Shown: positions 18,186 to 26,777 of the stretch, piece after piece
How the letters are laid out: every line of letters starts with the position of its first letter
Position numbering within the stretch: position 1 is the first letter of the stretch
Source of the DNA: Vreelandella malpeensis
GTDB lineage: Bacteria > Pseudomonadota > Gammaproteobacteria > Pseudomonadales > Halomonadaceae
Reading direction: 5' to 3'
Length of the DNA stretch: 64,000 nucleotides
Assembly: GCF_020622355.1 (NCBI RefSeq)
Contig: NZ_WHVL01000002.1
Location: forward strand, 248,001 to 312,000
Program-made: the position numbers and the translations under genes
The notes under the pieces: generated by a model
The model's input: the letters and a program-made list of their open reading frames with translations, nothing else
The model's database searches: none
What the model was told of the DNA's origin: nothing

Positions 18186-18889
18186 CGCCCTCCCCCCACT
18201 GCCATGTGCTCGTCGTCCGCATCATCCTCGTGGGCGCGCAAGCGGCGAATCAGCAGCGCCCCGGCAAGCGAGCCCAGCCCGGCGATCAAGAGCCCCACCG
18301 CCACCAGCGCCTGGGCACCCTCAATGGTCCCGGCGAGCCCGACCATCAGCAGAAAGACCCCGGCGCCCAGCACGTTGAAGGCCAGCAGCCGGCGCAAACG
18401 GTGGCGATGCAGGGCGAAGGCGCCCATTGCGGTTCCCACGAGCAGCACCGCTACCAGCATCAAGGGATGCTCGGAAGGCGCGTAGGTCATGGCGGGCATG
18501 ACAATACGGATCACCGCCCCCACCATGATGCACCAGGCAAGCGTGAGCAGTGCTCGCGTCAGGCGATGGCTCATCGGGCCGCGAAAGGTATCGATGGGGT
18601 ACGCGCGCTCAAGGCGCGACAGGTCGCGAAAGGAAAAGCGTGAAAAGCGGCCTTCGAAGGCGCCCAGCGCATGGAAGAGGCTCGCGCCGGTGAGCAGCAC
18701 GCCGAGAACGAGCTCCGCCGCCGCAAGCCAAGGTGCGCCGAGCCATGCCCAGGCCAGTGTCATCAAGAGCGCGAATACGCAGAAGGCCCAGGCCGCCCGG
18801 AGCACGTGACGATCGAAAAGACAGACCAGAGCCGCGAGGCCCAGAAGCAGGGCCAGGGCCCCTTCCCAGAGGTCGATGGACGCTAACAT
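18182..18889 (-). CDS. Fused MbhD (DUF4040)-like and MrpC/NuoK-like subunit
   Basis: A 235-residue protein with about seven membrane segments and first gene of the operon. Residues ~1-85 resemble the small MbhD/DUF4040 domain of membrane-bound hydrogenases and MrpB. The C-terminal half (LRRLLAFNVLGAGVFLL followed by QALVAVGLLIAGLGSLAGAL) resembles MrpC/NuoK. Together with three ND-type subunits this makes a reduced Mrp-like module. MrpE, F and G homologues are not present, nor are hydrogenase or quinone-oxidoreductase catalytic subunits. The domain split is inferred from hydrophobicity and short motifs. Confidence 0.7.
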   Translation of the reverse strand: MLASIDLWEGALALLLGLAALVCLFDRHVLRAAWAFCVFALLMTLAWAWLGAPWLAAAELVLGVLLTGASLFHALGAFEGRFSRFSFRDLSRLERAYPIDTFRGPMSHRLTRALLTLAWCIMVGAVIRIVMPAMTYAPSEHPLMLVAVLLVGTAMGAFALHRHRLRRLLAFNVLGAGVFLLMVGLAGTIEGAQALVAVGLLIAGLGSLAGALLIRRLRAHEDDADDEHMAVGGGR

Positions 18890-18963
18890 AAGCCTTCGCT
18901 GATTCCTTGCTTCGGCTGGAAGTCTCTACTGTGCCTGCCTTTTCGGTACTTGTCGACGCTCGC

Positions 18964-19629
18964 CTAGGCGAGCCGCGCCTGCAGCCATTTGCCGATGTCG
19001 TTGACCTGCTGCGGGCAGAGTGCGTGAGCCATCGGGTACTGGCGGTAGTTGACGGCGTAGCCCTTCGCTTTCAGCGCATCGGCGCCGGCACGGCCCAGGC
19101 TCTCCGCGACCACCGGATCGAAACTGCCGTGGTGCACCTCGATGGCGAGCGCCTGGTTGGCGCTGGCAGGCTCGAGGCTCTCACCGGTGGCCAGGTAGGT
19201 CGACATCGCCAGAAGCCCCCCGAGCGGCGCGGGAAAGGTGAGCGCCGCGTGGTAGGCCACCGCCCCGCCTTGAGAGAAACCGGCGACGATGATCCGACGG
19301 CTGTCCATGCCCTGGTCGATCTGCTCCTGGATCAGCGCCTGGATGCGCTCGGCGGAGCGCTTGAGCTGGAGGGTATCGACCCGGCGGCCCAGGTCCATGG
19401 CGAGGATGTCGTACCAGGCAGGCATCACCATGCCGCCGTTGACGGTGACCGGCAGGCGCGGCGCATGGGGCATGATGAAACGCACGTTCAGGCTCTTGGG
19501 CAGGCCCATGGCCGGCACCAGCGGCTCGAAATCGCTGCCGTCGGCGCCCAGGCCGTGGAGGATGAACACGCAGGCATCGGCCGGCTGCCCGTTCTTGGGC
19601 TCGATGATCAACTCACCCAGGTCTGACAT
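18964..19629 (-). CDS. Carboxylesterase, alpha/beta hydrolase (esterase/phospholipase family)
   Basis: A 221-residue cytoplasmic hydrolase like Pseudomonas carboxylesterase II. The oxyanion-hole region is FILHGLGADGSDF, the nucleophile elbow is GFSQGG with the serine near residue 117, the aspartate is in HGSFDPVV and the histidine in PMAHAL, so the triad is complete. Such enzymes hydrolyse short acyl esters and lysophospholipids; the natural substrate is unknown. It lies 60 bases downstream of the SLC13 gene on the same strand and may be co-transcribed. Confidence 0.9.
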   Translation of the reverse strand: MSDLGELIIEPKNGQPADACVFILHGLGADGSDFEPLVPAMGLPKSLNVRFIMPHAPRLPVTVNGGMVMPAWYDILAMDLGRRVDTLQLKRSAERIQALIQEQIDQGMDSRRIIVAGFSQGGAVAYHAALTFPAPLGGLLAMSTYLATGESLEPASANQALAIEVHHGSFDPVVAESLGRAGADALKAKGYAVNYRQYPMAHALCPQQVNDIGKWLQARLA

Positions 19630-19691
19630 AGCGCTCTCCTTGGAAAAAACGAAAGCGTCACCCTAGCGCAAAGTGGCGCCGGCGGCGAGCG

Positions 19692-21461
19692 CTAGAACGG
19701 CCAGACTAGCGGAATCAGCGCTACCGCGATCAGCCCGGTCAGCACGTTGAGCCCGCCGCCCACGCGCAGAAAATCGCTGATCCGGTAGCCGCCGGGGCCA
19801 TAGACCATCAGGTTGGTCTGGTAGCCGATCGGCGTCAGAAAGCTTGCCGAGGCGGCGAACATGATCGTCACCACGAAAGGCATGATGCTCACGCCGAGAC
19901 TCTCCGCCGCCGCCGTCACCACCGGGAAGATGATCACTGCCGCCGCGTTGTTGGTGACCAGCTCGGTGAGCAGCGCCACCACGCAGTAAGTGCCGATCAG
20001 CAAGAGCCAGGGGCTTCCGGCCACCAGCGAGAGCACGCCGCCGGCGATGACGTCCGCCGCCCCGGAACTCTGCAGCGCCGCGCCCACGCCGAAGGAGGCG
20101 GCAATGGTCAAGAGCACCTGGGTATCCAGCCCGCGCTTGGCGCCGGCCACGGTGCAGCAGCCGGTCAGGAGCACCAGTGCCGCTCCCAGCATTGCCGCGT
20201 TGAGCATGCTCAAGACACCCACCGCCGCCAGGAACACCGCGCCGAGCAGGATCGCCCAGGCCAGCGGCGCCTTCTCGTGAATCGGCCGCGCGGCGCCGTT
20301 GAGTTCGCTGATCAGCAGGAAATCCTTGGATTCGCGGTGGCGCTCGATGAACGGCGGGCGCGCCTCGAGCAGCAGCACGTCGGAGGGCTGCAGGCGCACC
20401 TGGCCAAGGTTGCCGGTGACGCGTTCGCCACCGCGACAGATCGCCAGCACCGCCGCCCCGTAGAGCGTGCGAAAACGCCCGTCGCGAATGCGCTGGCCGA
20501 TGAACTGGCATTGGCTCGAAACCACCGCCTCCACCAGGCGGCGCTCCTTGAACTCCTTCTCGAGGCTCGAGCCGTGTTCGCTGGAGGGAATCAGCCCACG
20601 GATCTGCTGGAGCTCCACCGCCGCATCGCTGGTACCGGCGAACACCAGCCGATCGCCGGCCTTCAGGCGCTCGCCGGGCCCCACTACGCTGACCACGTTG
20701 CCGGCCCGCTCGATCTCGACCAGAAAGAGCTCCTGGAGATGCCGGAGCCCGGCCTCCTCGACGGTGCGATCCACCAGCACGCCGTCCGGGTCCACCTCCA
20801 TCTCGATGGTGAACTCACGCGGGTTGGCAAACACCTTCGCCATGCCCTCGCGATTGGGCAGAAGCCTCGGCGCGACGAAGATCAGATAGCCAAGCCCCGC
20901 CACCGCCACCGGCAGCCCCACCCAGGCCAGATCGAAAAGCCCCATGGAGAGCTCGGGGTAGCGCGAGGTCAGAAGCCCGTACACCACCAGGTTGGTGCTG
21001 GTGCCGAACAGCGTGATGGTGCCGCCGAGAATCGAGGCGAAGCTCAGCGGCATCAAGAGCCGCTGGGGCGAGCGCTTGATGCGCCGGCTCCAGCTCATCA
21101 CTGCGGGGATGTAGGTGGCCATGACCGGTGTATTGTTGAGGAATGCGCTCAGCGAGGCGACCGGCAGCACCAGCCGGACGAGCGCGCGCCGTTCGGTCGG
21201 CGGCGTGCCGAGCACGTAGCGGATGATCAGGTCGATCCCGCCGGTTTCACGAATGCCCGCCACCAGCACGTACATGAACGCCACGGTGAAAAGCCCGGCG
21301 TTGGAAAACCCGCCAAGGGCCTGCTGTGGATCGATCACGCCGAGCGTCATCAGCAGCACCACCGCGCCCAGCAGGATGATGTCCGGCCCCAGGCGCGACA
21401 ACGCCATCAGCGGGAATACCGTCAGTACCACCGCTATCGCAATCCAAGCATCCAATGACAT
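19692..21461 (-). CDS. SLC13/DASS-type permease with two RCK_C (TrkA-C) domains
   Basis: A 589-residue inner-membrane transporter. Two membrane halves, each with an anion-transporter signature (SAFLNNTPVMATYIPAV in the first, ELVTNNAAAVIIFPVV in the second), flank a central cytoplasmic region of residues ~205-375 with two RCK_C domains (VVGPGERLKAGDRLVF and VRLQPSDVLLLEA). Relatives are annotated as sulfate, citrate or potassium-linked permeases, but the substrate is not predictable. RCK_C domains usually bind small ligands and gate transport. Confidence 0.88.
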   Translation of the reverse strand: MSLDAWIAIAVVLTVFPLMALSRLGPDIILLGAVVLLMTLGVIDPQQALGGFSNAGLFTVAFMYVLVAGIRETGGIDLIIRYVLGTPPTERRALVRLVLPVASLSAFLNNTPVMATYIPAVMSWSRRIKRSPQRLLMPLSFASILGGTITLFGTSTNLVVYGLLTSRYPELSMGLFDLAWVGLPVAVAGLGYLIFVAPRLLPNREGMAKVFANPREFTIEMEVDPDGVLVDRTVEEAGLRHLQELFLVEIERAGNVVSVVGPGERLKAGDRLVFAGTSDAAVELQQIRGLIPSSEHGSSLEKEFKERRLVEAVVSSQCQFIGQRIRDGRFRTLYGAAVLAICRGGERVTGNLGQVRLQPSDVLLLEARPPFIERHRESKDFLLISELNGAARPIHEKAPLAWAILLGAVFLAAVGVLSMLNAAMLGAALVLLTGCCTVAGAKRGLDTQVLLTIAASFGVGAALQSSGAADVIAGGVLSLVAGSPWLLLIGTYCVVALLTELVTNNAAAVIIFPVVTAAAESLGVSIMPFVVTIMFAASASFLTPIGYQTNLMVYGPGGYRISDFLRVGGGLNVLTGLIAVALIPLVWPF

Positions 21462-21589
21462 GACACGCGCCCTGAAACGAAAACCGAGTCATTGTGACGC
21501 CTGCGAGTTATTCAAAACAGTTATTTTTAGACACAGATTAATATCTAAAAAGAATATTAACCCGACATCATCGGCGAAACGCGGGCAAC

Positions 21590-21617
21590 AAAAAACCCCG
21601 CCTAAGCGGGGTTTTTG
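21590..21617 (-). terminator. Terminator downstream of the cold-shock gene
   Basis: A perfect 11-bp stem, AAAAACCCCGC at 21591-21601 with GCGGGGTTTTT at 21606-21616, and a CTAA loop. It is AT-flanked on both sides and could work in both directions; it lies 46 bases past the cspA-like stop codon. Confidence 0.9.
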
Positions 21618-21661
21618 AACACATCGGGCAGTGGTGCCCGACGGTCACCTCAAGTCAGGAA

Positions 21662-21868
21662 TTAACCCAGAACCTTGATGTTGGAAGCCTGAAGGCCTTT
21701 CTTGCCCTGGGTGACGTCGAAGGAAACCTTCTGACCGTCTTGCAGAGTCTTGAAGCCGTCAGCTTGAATTTCGGAGAAGTGAGCGAACAGATCGTCGCCG
21801 TTGTCGTCCGGAGAGATGAAGCCGAAGCCTTTAGTGTCGTTGAACCACTTAACGGTACCAGTTGCCAT
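21662..21868 (-). CDS. Cold-shock domain protein (CspA family)
   Basis: A 68-residue single-domain nucleic-acid-binding protein, the normal family length. RNP1 is KGFGFI and RNP2 is DLFAHFSEI (alanine replaces the more common valine). It is expected to bind single-stranded RNA and DNA as an RNA chaperone. It has its own predicted promoter, a long leader and a strong terminator, so it forms a single-gene unit. Whether this copy is cold-induced or constitutive cannot be told from the protein. Confidence 0.95.
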   Translation of the reverse strand: MATGTVKWFNDTKGFGFISPDDNGDDLFAHFSEIQADGFKTLQDGQKVSFDVTQGKKGLQASNIKVLG

Positions 21869-22003
21869 GATCGAAATCCTCGATTTAGCTCAATGTGAAG
21901 CCGGGTAATACCCGAGTTGCAGTGGGTAGAACAAGAAACTTTCACCAGACTCAACGCTTAAGCGTTTCGATACTGCTGACAACGTTCGACTTGCTAACCT
22001 ACT
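21869..22003 (-). promoter_or_regulatory. Long 5' leader of the cold-shock mRNA
   Basis: About 135 untranslated bases lie between the predicted transcription start and the ATG, as is usual for csp genes whose leaders act as thermosensors. It includes a 14-bp perfect palindrome, AACGCTTAAGCGTT, at 21953-21966. The leader role is inferred from length and gene type. Confidence 0.45.
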
Positions 22004-22009
22004 GCTTGA

Positions 22010-22038
22010 AGCATGCGCTTAACCAACACGCACGTCAA
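22010..22038 (-). promoter_or_regulatory. Predicted sigma-70 promoter of the cold-shock gene
   Basis: On the minus strand, TTGACG (22033-22038) and CATGCT (22010-22015) are separated by exactly 17 bases, giving a good -35 and an acceptable -10 box. Confidence 0.5.
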
Positions 22039-22058
22039 CACTATGTTTGAAAAAAAAG

Positions 22059-23720
22059 TCAATGTGATGACGCCGCTTCCAGAATCCATCGCGCGGCCTT
22101 TTCGGCGATCATCAAGGTGGGCGAATTGGTATTGCCACTGGTGATCGTCGGCATGATCCCTGCATCGGCGATTCGCAGCCCCGACACGCCGATCACCCGC
22201 AGTCGCGCATCCACCACCGCCTGGGAATCCCCGGCTCGCCCCATGCGCGTGGTGCCCACCGGGTGGAAGATGGTGGTGCCGATATCACCGGCCAGCCGCG
22301 CCAGCTCCTCATCCGTTCGATACTTGACGCCGGGCTTGATCTCCTGGGGCGCATAGCGGGCAAATGCCGGCTGCGCGGCGATGCGCCGGGTGATGCGCAG
22401 GGAGTCCGCGGCGACCCGCCGGTCCTCGTCGGTACTCAGATAACATGGGCTGATGATCGGCGCCGCGCAGGGGTCACGGCTGTCGATACGCACCCTGCCC
22501 CGGCTGGTGGGGTTCAGGTTGCATACACTGGCGGTGATCGCCGGGTAGGGATGCAGCGGCTGGCCGAAGGCCTCGAGGCTCAAGGGCTGCACGTGGTACT
22601 GCAGGTTCGGGTGGGCGTAGTCCGAGGAGCTTCGCGTGAAGGCGCCAAGCTGCGAGGGCGCCATGCTCATCGGCCCCGTACGCCTGGTAAGATACTCCCA
22701 GCCGATGCCTGCCTTGCCGCGCAGCGTCGAGGCGATGGCGTTCAGGGTCAAGGCATTGCTGACTCGATACACTGAGCGGATCTGGAGATGATCCTGCAGG
22801 TTCTCGCCTACGCCACGAAGATCTTTCACCACCTTTATACCCAGGTTCTCTAGCTGCCTGGCCGGGCCGATGCCGGAAAGCTGCAGCAGCCGCGGCGAGC
22901 CGATCGCCCCGGCGCACAGCACTACTTCCCTGCGCGCGCTCACCTGCCGGGGCCGCCCGCGACGTACCACATCGGCACCGAGACAGCGCGGCCCATCTGA
23001 CGTCTGCGCAAAGCGCAGCGCCTCGACCTGGGTCGAATGCCAGAGCGTCAGGTTGGGGCGCGAAAGCGCCGGGCGCAGAAACGCCTTGGCGGTATTCCAC
23101 CGCCAGCCGCCCCGCTGGTTGACCTCGAAGTAGGCCACGCCTTCGTTGTCGCCGCGGTTGAAGTCGTCGCTGCGCGGTATGCCCGCCTGCTCGGCGGCAC
23201 GGGCGAAGTCGTCGAGCACCGGCCACTTTAGCCGCTGCTTTTCCACCCGCCATTCGCCGCCGTGGCCGTGGAAGTCGCCGTGCTCGGCGTCGGCGTCGCC
23301 GCCGGGGTCCTGGCGGTAATGGTTTTCGTGGCGCATGAAATCCGCCAGGCAGTTCTGCCAGCGCCAGGCCGGGTCATCCACCACGCTTGCCCAGTGGTCA
23401 TAGTCGCGCGCCTGGCCGCGCATGTAGATCATGCCGTTGATACTCGAGCAGCCTCCCAGCACCCTGCCCCGCGGGTAGATCAGCGAGCGGCCGTTCAGGC
23501 CCGGCTCCGGTGCGGTCCTGTAGCGCCAGTCGGTGCGCGGATTGTCGATGCAGTAGAGGTAGCCCACCGGCACATGGATCCAGTGGTAGTTGTCACGCCC
23601 GCCCGCCTCGATCAGCAGCACGCGGTGGTTTGGGTCGGCGCTGAGTCGGTTGGCCATCAAGCAGCCTGCGGTACCGGCGCCGATGACGATGTAGTCGAAG
23701 TGATTATTGTCGTTGTTCAT
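22059..23720 (-). CDS. GMC family oxidoreductase (choline dehydrogenase-like)
   Basis: A 553-residue FAD enzyme. The N-terminal dinucleotide fold is DYIVIGAGTAGC, followed by the GMC signature region GRVLGGCSSINGM and the C-terminal catalytic histidine in TIFHPVGTTRMG with an asparagine in SGNTNSPT. Such enzymes oxidise primary alcohols to aldehydes. It is not flanked by betB or betI, so choline is only one possibility. ATG at 23720 has GGGAGCG upstream; the longer frame to 23903 is rejected. It is divergent from an aldehyde dehydrogenase gene, so the two may act in sequence on the same alcohol. Confidence 0.88.
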   Translation of the reverse strand: MNNDNNHFDYIVIGAGTAGCLMANRLSADPNHRVLLIEAGGRDNYHWIHVPVGYLYCIDNPRTDWRYRTAPEPGLNGRSLIYPRGRVLGGCSSINGMIYMRGQARDYDHWASVVDDPAWRWQNCLADFMRHENHYRQDPGGDADAEHGDFHGHGGEWRVEKQRLKWPVLDDFARAAEQAGIPRSDDFNRGDNEGVAYFEVNQRGGWRWNTAKAFLRPALSRPNLTLWHSTQVEALRFAQTSDGPRCLGADVVRRGRPRQVSARREVVLCAGAIGSPRLLQLSGIGPARQLENLGIKVVKDLRGVGENLQDHLQIRSVYRVSNALTLNAIASTLRGKAGIGWEYLTRRTGPMSMAPSQLGAFTRSSSDYAHPNLQYHVQPLSLEAFGQPLHPYPAITASVCNLNPTSRGRVRIDSRDPCAAPIISPCYLSTDEDRRVAADSLRITRRIAAQPAFARYAPQEIKPGVKYRTDEELARLAGDIGTTIFHPVGTTRMGRAGDSQAVVDARLRVIGVSGLRIADAGIMPTITSGNTNSPTLMIAEKAARWILEAASSH

Positions 23721-24052
23721 GATCGCTCCCGATACGAAGGCCTGCCACGCCCTTTCTCGTCCGCCGTCATCTATCCCGCAGGAGCAAGTATCTGTAAAGA
23801 GGGACCAAAGCCTAAATGACAATGCCTGGGCGTCCTTGTTGATCAGAATAGAGCGGCCAGAAAAGGAACCTCGGCGCTGGATGAGTGCCGAAATCGAGAC
23901 CATGCTGAAGAAGCGATTGATCGCATCACGCTGGATTTGGTCAAGGCAGCTTTTATCTACTAAGGTGTCAAAGGCATTGAATAGACCAGTCGATTAATGA
24001 ATGAAACCATGCGTTTCGACTTCAAGGCGTTGATCTAAAGATAGGAGGTCTT
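23721..24052. other. Divergent intergenic region between GMC oxidoreductase and aldehyde dehydrogenase genes
   Basis: No convincing gene. It must hold the promoters of both divergent genes. A translated stretch around 23885-23960 has helical character in two frames and might be the remnant of a regulator gene, but I could not assign it. An AGGAGG site near its right end serves the aldehyde dehydrogenase. Confidence 0.4.
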
Positions 24053-25435
24053 ATGAGCAACAGCATCACGACAGTCAATCCGGCCACCGGCGAAAACCTG
24101 GAAACCTACTCGCTGATGGATGAAAGCAAGGCCATCGAGATCGTCGAGCAGAGTCACCAGGCCTTTCTGCAGTGGCGGTTGAAGTCGCTCGACGAGCGCG
24201 CCAATGTGATCAAGGCCATTGGCAAGGCGCTGGCCGACAACAAGGAAGCCTTCGCCAAGCTGATCGTCGACGAGATGGGCAAGCCGCCAGAAGAGGCGCG
24301 CCAGGAGATCGACCTGTGCGTCGGCATCTGCGACTACACTGCGGAAAATGGCCCGAAGAAGCTCGCCGACGAGGAGCGCAAACCCGGCAATGGCGAGCGC
24401 GGCATCGTCACCTATTCGCCGATGGGTGTGATCTACGGCATTCAGCCGTGGAACTTCCCGGCCTACCAGGCGGTGCGTTACTCTATCGCCAACCTCATGG
24501 CGGGTAACGCGGTACTGTTGAAGCACGCCGAGAACGTCACCGGCAGCGGCCTGCTGCTGGAAAGAATCTACCGCGACGCGGGCCTGCCGGAGAACGTCTT
24601 TCGCACCATCGTCATCTCCCACGATGTCTCGGACAAGATCATCGAGCACAAGCTCGTGCGCGGCGTGACCCTGACCGGTAGCGACACCGCCGGGCGCAAG
24701 GTGGCCGCGAAAGCCGCCGAGAACCTCAAGAAGACCGTGCTGGAGCTCGGCTCCAACGATGCATACCTGGTGCTCGACGACGCCGACCTGGACCTGGCGG
24801 TGGATACCTGCGTCACCGGGCGCGTGTTCAACGGCGGCCAGACCTGCGTGGCGGCCAAGCGTTTTGTGGTGACCGAGAAGAATTTCGAGGCCTTCAAGGA
24901 GCGCTTCGTCGAGAAGATGAAAGCGCTCAAGGTCGGCGACCCGAAAGAGAGCAGCACCCACGTCGGCCCGATGGCCCGAGTGGACCTGCGCGATGGCCTG
25001 CACGACCAGGTCGAGAAAAGCGTGGCCAAGGGCGCCAAGATTCTCTGCGGCGGCGAGAAGCCCTCTGGCCCTGGCGCCTTCTACCCGGTCACGGTGCTCG
25101 ATGACGTCAAGCCCGGCCAGCCGGCCTACGATGACGAGCTGTTCGGCCCGGTCGCGGCGCTGATTCGCGCCAAGGACGACGAGGATGCAATGCGCATCGC
25201 CAACGACAGCCGCTACGGCCTCGGCGGTGGCATCATCTCGAAGGACGTCAAGCGTGCCACCGAGCTTGCCAGCAAGTACTTCGACACCGGCATGGTGTTC
25301 ATCAACGGCTTTGGCGTGGCCACTCCGGAAATGCCGTTTGGCGGCGTGAAAGATTCCGGCTACGGCCGTGAACACGGCGGATTCGGCATGCACGAGTTCG
25401 TCAACGCCAAGGCGGTGATCATCGTGCAGGAGTGA
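24053..25435 (+). CDS. NAD(P)-dependent aldehyde dehydrogenase, succinate-semialdehyde dehydrogenase type (YneI/Sad-like)
   Basis: A 460-residue soluble dehydrogenase. The cofactor region reads GIQPWNFPAYQA, the general base glutamate is in LELGSNDAYL and the catalytic cysteine in NGGQTCVAAKRF. The ELGSND variant and the length fit the Sad/YneI branch, which oxidises succinate semialdehyde and related aldehydes. AGGAGGT precedes the ATG and a strong terminator follows. The divergent GMC alcohol oxidoreductase makes an alcohol-aldehyde-acid route plausible. Confidence 0.9.
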   Translation: MSNSITTVNPATGENLETYSLMDESKAIEIVEQSHQAFLQWRLKSLDERANVIKAIGKALADNKEAFAKLIVDEMGKPPEEARQEIDLCVGICDYTAENGPKKLADEERKPGNGERGIVTYSPMGVIYGIQPWNFPAYQAVRYSIANLMAGNAVLLKHAENVTGSGLLLERIYRDAGLPENVFRTIVISHDVSDKIIEHKLVRGVTLTGSDTAGRKVAAKAAENLKKTVLELGSNDAYLVLDDADLDLAVDTCVTGRVFNGGQTCVAAKRFVVTEKNFEAFKERFVEKMKALKVGDPKESSTHVGPMARVDLRDGLHDQVEKSVAKGAKILCGGEKPSGPGAFYPVTVLDDVKPGQPAYDDELFGPVAALIRAKDDEDAMRIANDSRYGLGGGIISKDVKRATELASKYFDTGMVFINGFGVATPEMPFGGVKDSGYGREHGGFGMHEFVNAKAVIIVQE

Positions 25436-25468
25436 TGTAGAGAGCCTTACTGGCTTGAGTTTCGATCG

Positions 25469-25498
25469 ACGCCGCAAGCTTCGCTTGCGGCGTTTTTT
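25469..25498 (+). terminator. Rho-independent terminator of the aldehyde dehydrogenase gene
   Basis: A 10-bp stem, CGCCGCAAGC at 25470-25479 with GCTTGCGGCG at 25483-25492, a TTC loop and six T residues. It abuts the stop codon of the convergent pgpA gene. Confidence 0.92.
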
Positions 25499-25977
25499 CA
25501 TGCCGCTTTATGAAACACGAGGTGGCGCAGGCTCAACAAGGCCGCCATCACGAGCCAGGTCAGAAGTGCGGCGATGACATCGTCCAGCACCACTCCGAGC
25601 CCGCCCGGGGCGAACTCGGCCAGGTTGACCGGCGGCGGTTTCAGGGCGTCGAAGAGACGATAGACGACAAACGCCGCCGCCATGGCCCACAGCGTTCTCG
25701 CCGCCGCCAGCCCCATGACCGCCAGCGGAAACGCGACGATCTCGTCGAACACGATGCTGCTGTGGTCGATACCGCCGTGATAGCGCGCGGCCAGGTGGCA
25801 AACGAGCACGCCCAGGCACAACAGTGCCGCGCTGATCGTGAGCTGATGACCAAGGCGCAAGCCCAGCAGCCACCAGGCCAGCGCCACGCCGAGAAGCGTG
25901 CCCGCCGTGCCTGGAGCGAACGGTACGAAGCCGAGCCCCAGACCCGAGGCGAGAACGAGATTGAGCGTCTCCAGCAT
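25498..25977 (-). CDS. pgpA: Phosphatidylglycerophosphatase A
   Basis: A 159-residue inner-membrane phosphatase that dephosphorylates phosphatidylglycerol phosphate in phosphatidylglycerol synthesis. Typical features are the N-terminal GFVPFAPGTAGTLLG, the acidic pair in FDEIVAFPL, the RLFDALKPPP segment and the DDVIAAL helix. Its start overlaps the stop of the upstream TerB-family gene (TGATG), so it is the last gene of that operon. This is an unusual context: pgpA more often follows thiL. Confidence 0.92.
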   Translation of the reverse strand: MLETLNLVLASGLGLGFVPFAPGTAGTLLGVALAWWLLGLRLGHQLTISAALLCLGVLVCHLAARYHGGIDHSSIVFDEIVAFPLAVMGLAAARTLWAMAAAFVVYRLFDALKPPPVNLAEFAPGGLGVVLDDVIAALLTWLVMAALLSLRHLVFHKAA

Positions 25978-26717
25978 CAGCCCGCCCGGGCCGCCCGACG
26001 CTCGAGTTCGACTACCGTATCGTGATCGAGCCCGAGGGCGCCTGCGAGCCGGTCCAGCCAGCCGTTGTCCGATGCGTGCTGCTCACTGGCCACCACCTGG
26101 CTGACCAGGTAGATCTCACGCGCAGCCCGTGACGACGTTGCCTGCTGGGCAAGCGAATGGGCATCCAGCGGGGCGTCGAGCTGGGTTTGCACCCAGGCGT
26201 TAAGCTCGTCGTCGGCACCCAGGGCGTTCATCCTTTGGGTGACCGATTGGCGCGCCTGCTCGTCGCTTTCGCCACACGCACGCACGGCCATGATCACTGC
26301 CTGAAGCAGCGCTTCGCTGTGCTGTTCCTGATGCTCGCCGCCAAAGGTATCGTCATGCTCATCACCCATGGCGCGGGCATCGCCCTCGTCCCACTCACTG
26401 GCGCCCCTTCGTTCGTTACGCAGCTGGGAGCCCTGCCAGGCATTCCAGGCGTACACGCCAAGGCTCGCCACAAGCCCGTACTTGACCGCCTTGCCGGTCA
26501 GCTTGCGACCGGGGCTCGAGCCCAGAAGCAGCGCCATGACGCCGCCGCCCAGCGCGCTTCTGGCATCGAAACCGCGCGGCCGGGTCGAACAAAGGCGGCG
26601 CGAAGGAGGCTCCTGCGGCCTGTCGAATTTGGAGGCTGGATCATCCAGTACGCCTTTGGCATCCGGCTCGGCACCGTATTGCTGCATCAACTGCTTGAAA
26701 ACATGACTCGCGTTCAT
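25977..26717 (-). CDS. TerB family protein, YebE/DUF533 type (copy 2)
   Basis: A 246-residue protein with a membrane-near glycine-rich central segment (GGGVMALLLGSSPGRKL, then KYGLVASLGVYAWNAW) and a C-terminal TerB-like helical domain from residue ~125. It is a clear paralogue of the next gene upstream: both start with MN and share the LGADDELNAWV/LGADDELHAWV motif and the same layout. Members of the family are named tellurite resistance proteins, but YebE-type proteins are linked to envelope stress and their role is unknown. AAGGAG precedes the ATG at 26717. Confidence 0.85.
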   Translation of the reverse strand: MNASHVFKQLMQQYGAEPDAKGVLDDPASKFDRPQEPPSRRLCSTRPRGFDARSALGGGVMALLLGSSPGRKLTGKAVKYGLVASLGVYAWNAWQGSQLRNERRGASEWDEGDARAMGDEHDDTFGGEHQEQHSEALLQAVIMAVRACGESDEQARQSVTQRMNALGADDELNAWVQTQLDAPLDAHSLAQQATSSRAAREIYLVSQVVASEQHASDNGWLDRLAGALGLDHDTVVELERRAARAG

Positions 26718-26777
26718 CCGTGGACTCCTTGAGCAATGGAGCGGCAACCCGCCGCTCTACCAGCAGGTTAGACGTTT

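Noticed and set aside
18182..18889. Formate hydrogenlyase or membrane hydrogenase operon
   Set aside because: The MbhD-like and ND-type subunits could suggest it, but no Ni-Fe hydrogenase, ferredoxin or NuoB/C/D/I-like gene is present.
23707..23997. Possible small gene or regulator remnant between the GMC and aldehyde dehydrogenase genes
   Set aside because: The translation is split between frames and I could not match it to a family; treated as promoter region.
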